Assembly (NCBI GenBank): GCA_003509545.1
Contig: DOLC01000108.1
Span: 1-15,205, forward strand
Reading direction: 5' to 3'
DNA length: 15,205 nt
From: Peptococcaceae bacterium
Lineage (GTDB): Bacteria > Bacillota > DSM-521 > Neomoorellales > Neomoorellaceae
In this document: piece by piece, positions 13,342 through 15,205 of the stretch
Layout of the letters: each line of letters starts with the position of its first letter
Position numbering within the stretch: the stretch's first letter is position 1
Notes under the pieces: model-generated
Databases searched by the model: none
Seen by the model: the letters and a program-made list of their open reading frames with translations, nothing else
Told to the model about the DNA's origin: nothing
Translations under genes and position numbers: made by a program

Positions 13342-13730
13342 ATCGTGTGCAAAATTTAACCAACAATATCACAAACCGGCAAACCATTGCTAAATATCCA
13401 CCTCTATCGTACGCCCTGACCCTCCAGGCCTACGAGGACGACGGAATTAACAATGGCTAACATAGTTAACCCCCTGGTGGTTTTCTACCCAACATTTGCT
13501 ATTCGCCGGGAGATACGGGAGTTCCTGCTGAAGGGGACCGGTTCCCATCAAGCGAAAGCACATGCGGCCTCCCGCCCCATTAAAACCCCCGGAGCCTATC
13601 AATGTATGTTCAAATTTTGCCCTTCCGGTGTCCGGCTACATGCTTATTATGCCCTCCGCTGGACCCTCCAGGCGGCGAAAATCGCGGGAAGAGAGATAAG
13701 AGGAAAAGCCCCTTTACCCGGGCTTGAGCT
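13342..13730. other. 389-base intergenic region, no convincing gene
   Basis: A plus-strand open frame at 13453-13734 (93 codons) exists, but it has no ribosome site (GGAATTAACA before its ATG), an odd composition, and runs into the 3' end of the catalase gene; I could not match it to a family. The phrase GACCCTCCAGGC occurs twice (about 13417-13428 and 13661-13672). The only clear structure is the terminator-like hairpin at 13706-13725. A degraded gene is possible. Confidence 0.5.
13706..13725 (-). terminator. possible terminator of the Mn catalase gene
   Basis: AAGCCC (13706-13711) pairs with GGGCTT (13720-13725) over an 8-base loop. On the minus strand TTCCTCTTATCTC follows, a weak pyrimidine tract. 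It lies 6 bases after the gene's stop. Confidence 0.45.
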
Positions 13731-14243
13731 TTAATAATACTTTTTTCTCTGCAGATAATCGTATACCAGATTTAACGTTTCACCGAAACGCTGGAAATGG
13801 ACGACCTCCCTTTCGCGTAAGAACTTCAAAGCATCGCTCACATCGGGGTCATCGGAGAGCTGGATGAGGTATTCGTAGGTAGAACGGGCCTTTTGCTCGG
13901 CGGCCATATTTTCATAAAGGTCCGTGATGGGATCGCCCTTGGACTGGATGTAGGCGGCCGTCCACGGAGCCCCTTCAGCGTTGACAAAATACAGGGCCCG
14001 GTCATGGTCGGCATAGTAGCCGTCCAGCCCGGCTCGCTTAATCTCCTCTAAAGAAGCATCCTTAATCAAGTTATACACCAGGGCGGCAATAATCTCCATG
14101 TGAGCCAGTTCTTCCGTGCCGATGTCCGTTAGTACTGCCTTGGCCTGGGGGATGGGCATGGTGTAGCGTTGGGTCAGATAACGCAGGGAAGCAGCCAGTT
14201 CCCCATCGGGTCCGCCATACTTCAACTTTTGATAACGGAGCAC
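13731..14243 (-). CDS. cotJC: manganese catalase, CotJC type, N-terminus frameshifted
   Basis: Ferritin-like four-helix dimanganese catalase, which breaks down hydrogen peroxide and in Bacillus is a spore-coat protein. Candidate metal ligands: Glu15 (GGPDGELAASLRY), Glu45/His48 (TEELAHME), Glu116 (AAEQKAR) and Glu146/His149 (EREVVHF). From the GTG at 14243 it reads 170 aa, but the first eight residues are unlike the family and the ribosome site is poor. Removing one base in the AAAAG stretch at 14226-14230 joins an upstream frame starting at GTG 14289, which gives PPGPFGEKVRLSAPLSKLKY before GGPDGELAAS, a natural N-terminus of 185 aa in total with a better ribosome site. So either the gene has a fresh +1 frameshift or this base is a sequencing error. 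The catalytic core is complete. Confidence 0.85.
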   Translation of the reverse strand: MLRYQKLKYGGPDGELAASLRYLTQRYTMPIPQAKAVLTDIGTEELAHMEIIAALVYNLIKDASLEEIKRAGLDGYYADHDRALYFVNAEGAPWTAAYIQSKGDPITDLYENMAAEQKARSTYEYLIQLSDDPDVSDALKFLREREVVHFQRFGETLNLVYDYLQRKKYY

Positions 14244-14379
14244 TAAGCCTTACCTTTTCGCCAAAAGGTCCGGGTGGATCAGACACCACCCAAAGGGCCT
14301 TCTTTCCCTTACGGGGCAGGGAAGTCCTCGCGGCTACTTTAACAGGTATTTAGTTGCTTATTTTATTTAGTGCTACGTT

Positions 14380-14396
14380 GTGTTATAATATACCAC
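14380..14396 (+). promoter_or_regulatory. -10 box inside a 17-bp palindrome: promoter/operator of the BrnTA-like operon
   Basis: GTGTTATAATATACCAC is a near-perfect palindrome (one mismatched pair around a central A) that contains TATAAT (14384-14389). It ends 12 bases before the toxin start codon. A -35 box is weak (TTTTAT at 14361-14366). Ribbon-helix-helix antitoxins usually bind such short palindromes over their own promoter. Confidence 0.65.
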
Positions 14397-14408
14397 AGGT
14401 GAAATCCC

Positions 14409-14705
14409 TTGAAGATAACATGGTTTATCATGCCGCCCGACCGTATTAGGCACATTGCTAAGCACTCCGTGACTCCTGAAGAAGTGGAGCAGGTAGCGTA
14501 CGAAGACCGTCACCATATAGTGCAGCGGCTTAAGCCTTCCACGTCCAACCCTAGCGAGAATGTTTACCGCTTACTGGGGAGGACAGAAGCAGGGCGCTAC
14601 CTGGCAGTAATATTTATCTATAAAGGCCACGGCCGCGCCTATCTCGTCACAGCCCGGGACATGACGTCAGCTGAAAGGAGGTACTACCTTGCGAAAAGAA
14701 GTTAA
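14409..14705 (+). CDS. brnT: BrnT-like toxin
   Basis: 98 aa. TTG start at 14409 with AGGTGA 6 bases upstream. The features are those of BrnT-type RelE-fold RNases: an N-terminal helix with H-x-V-T-P-E-E-V (H19, V21-V26), then GRTEAGRYLAVIFIY (57-71), and the C-terminal signature YLVTARDMTSAERRYY (78-93) with the R-x-M-T-x-x-E-R-R pattern. In studied pairs the toxin cleaves RNA and the antitoxin with a ribbon-helix-helix domain neutralises it. It overlaps the antitoxin gene by 17 bases. The N-terminus (MKITWFIMPPDRIRHIAKHS) departs from the typical short W-D-x-x-K start, so it is a divergent member. Confidence 0.8.
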   Translation: MKITWFIMPPDRIRHIAKHSVTPEEVEQVAYEDRHHIVQRLKPSTSNPSENVYRLLGRTEAGRYLAVIFIYKGHGRAYLVTARDMTSAERRYYLAKRS

Positions 14706-14949
14706 TCTTCCCGCCAGCGATGATATAGAAAGGCTTGCCGACTTTTTCGACCGTACTGATACCCAGGCGTTAGATTGGGAGGATACTGATGTTGAATTCG
14801 AAAAGCCTGAGCTCGTTCACGTATCGGTACGCTTACCCAAAGAAGATGTAGCCGCCATTAAAAGAGCCGCGAGGAAGAAGGGGCTAGGTTACACCACCTA
14901 CATCCGGATGGTGCTGCGGGAAGCTATAAAAAGAGAGGCTGGGTCATAA
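14689..14949 (+). CDS. brnA: BrnA/CopG-type ribbon-helix-helix antitoxin
   Basis: 86 aa. TTG start (14689) behind a perfect AAAGGAGGT at 6-base spacing, inside the 3' end of the toxin gene. An acidic N-terminal arm (DFFDRTDTQALDWEDTDVE, 18-36), likely the toxin-wrapping segment, is followed by a ribbon-helix-helix domain (VHVSVRLPKEDVAAIKRAAR, then GLGYTTYIRMVLREAIK, 43-81). Expected to bind its partner and the palindrome at 14380-14396 to repress the operon; toxin-first order with overlap matches brnTA. Confidence 0.85.
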   Translation: MRKEVNLPASDDIERLADFFDRTDTQALDWEDTDVEFEKPELVHVSVRLPKEDVAAIKRAARKKGLGYTTYIRMVLREAIKREAGS

Positions 14950-15057
14950 GAGTTCAAAGACACCAAGCTGGCCATTCAGGGAAGGTGTAGAAACAGAAAC
15001 GACAAAGGGGTGCACCTTACACCGTCCAGCCGCCGTACTTCAACTCTTAATAACGAA

Positions 15058-15205
15058 CTAGGTCAATTTAAAAACTACATCCGAGATGGTGTAGTCGCTG
15101 CGGAGGTATATTGCTTCAAAAGTTGTGCTCACATAAGTGATTTTTTCTTCACAGGGGAGCTCGTGGATCTTGTCCAGCTTCTTAGAAATCTTTTCGTAAA
15201 TCGCG
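15058..15205 (-). CDS. C-terminal part of an unidentified protein (5' cut by window edge)
   Basis: The minus-strand frame is open from the window edge to TAG at 15058-15060: AIYEKISKKLDKIHELPCEE, KITYVSTTFEAIYLRSDYTI, SDVVFKLT. The sequence is balanced and protein-like, with a charged helix then likely beta strands. It converges on the BrnTA-like operon with a 108-base gap that holds nothing clear beyond a weak GGTGTA/TACACC inverted repeat. Function not recognised. Confidence 0.55.
   Translation of the reverse strand, partial: AIYEKISKKLDKIHELPCEEKITYVSTTFEAIYLRSDYTISDVVFKLT

Noticed and set aside
13453..13734. 93-codon plus-strand open frame in the gap upstream of the EamA gene
   Set aside because: No ribosome site, unusual composition, and it runs into the 3' end of the catalase gene; kept only as a note on the intergenic region.
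1..15205. CRISPR array, tRNA or rRNA genes, phage structural genes
   Set aside because: No regularly spaced repeat series, cloverleaf or recognisable phage protein was found on either strand by eye.

Overview
The window most likely comes from a thermophilic, spore-forming Firmicute of the Moorella / Thermanaeromonas / Desulfotomaculum kind. This is inferred from strong GGAGG ribosome sites, frequent GTG/TTG starts, moderately high GC, a CotJC-type manganese catalase, a CadC/CadA operon and many HEPN/MNT modules. The species cannot be named from sequence alone.

Left part (1-6600) is the wreck of an integrative-conjugative or plasmid-like element, nearly all on the minus strand. Read right to left it holds a PC4-like ssDNA-binding protein, a 566-base hairpin-rich non-coding stretch, an ArdC-type N-terminal fragment, a DUF3854/Toprim primase with two in-frame TGA codons, a truncated HEPN with an MNT nucleotidyltransferase, a 265-bp miniature transposable element, then T4SS genes (a small unknown protein, a TrbL-like membrane protein, PrgI, a TraC-like VirB4 N-domain protein). 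Most of these carry frameshifts or stops. At the left edge a Dam-family methyltransferase and a small PD-(D/E)XK nuclease are intact and translationally coupled, a candidate compact restriction-modification pair.

Middle part (6600-8350) is a toxin-antitoxin zone: an intact MNT-HEPN pair with strong terminators, and next to it a second HEPN-MNT pair ruined by frameshifts and a nonsense codon, preceded by the broken remains of an unrecognised gene.

Right part (8350-15205) looks like intact chromosomal cargo. It has a CadC-type repressor, a NicO-like metal permease and a P1B-2 Zn/Cd/Pb ATPase in one operon; a MOT1-family molybdate transporter with a ModE-like inverted repeat just upstream of its start; a single-domain EamA transporter; a manganese catalase whose N-terminus is separated by one frameshift; and a BrnT/BrnA-type toxin-antitoxin operon whose -10 box lies in a 17-bp palindrome. 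The last 148 bases hold the C-terminus of an unidentified minus-strand gene.

Most notable: the miniature element with a perfect 11-bp target duplication whose removal restores an ATGA gene junction; the ModE-like operator on a MOT1 gene; the methylase-nuclease pair; and the decay pattern, in which about nine frameshifts can each be repaired by removing a single base and all four nonsense codons fit C-to-T changes.
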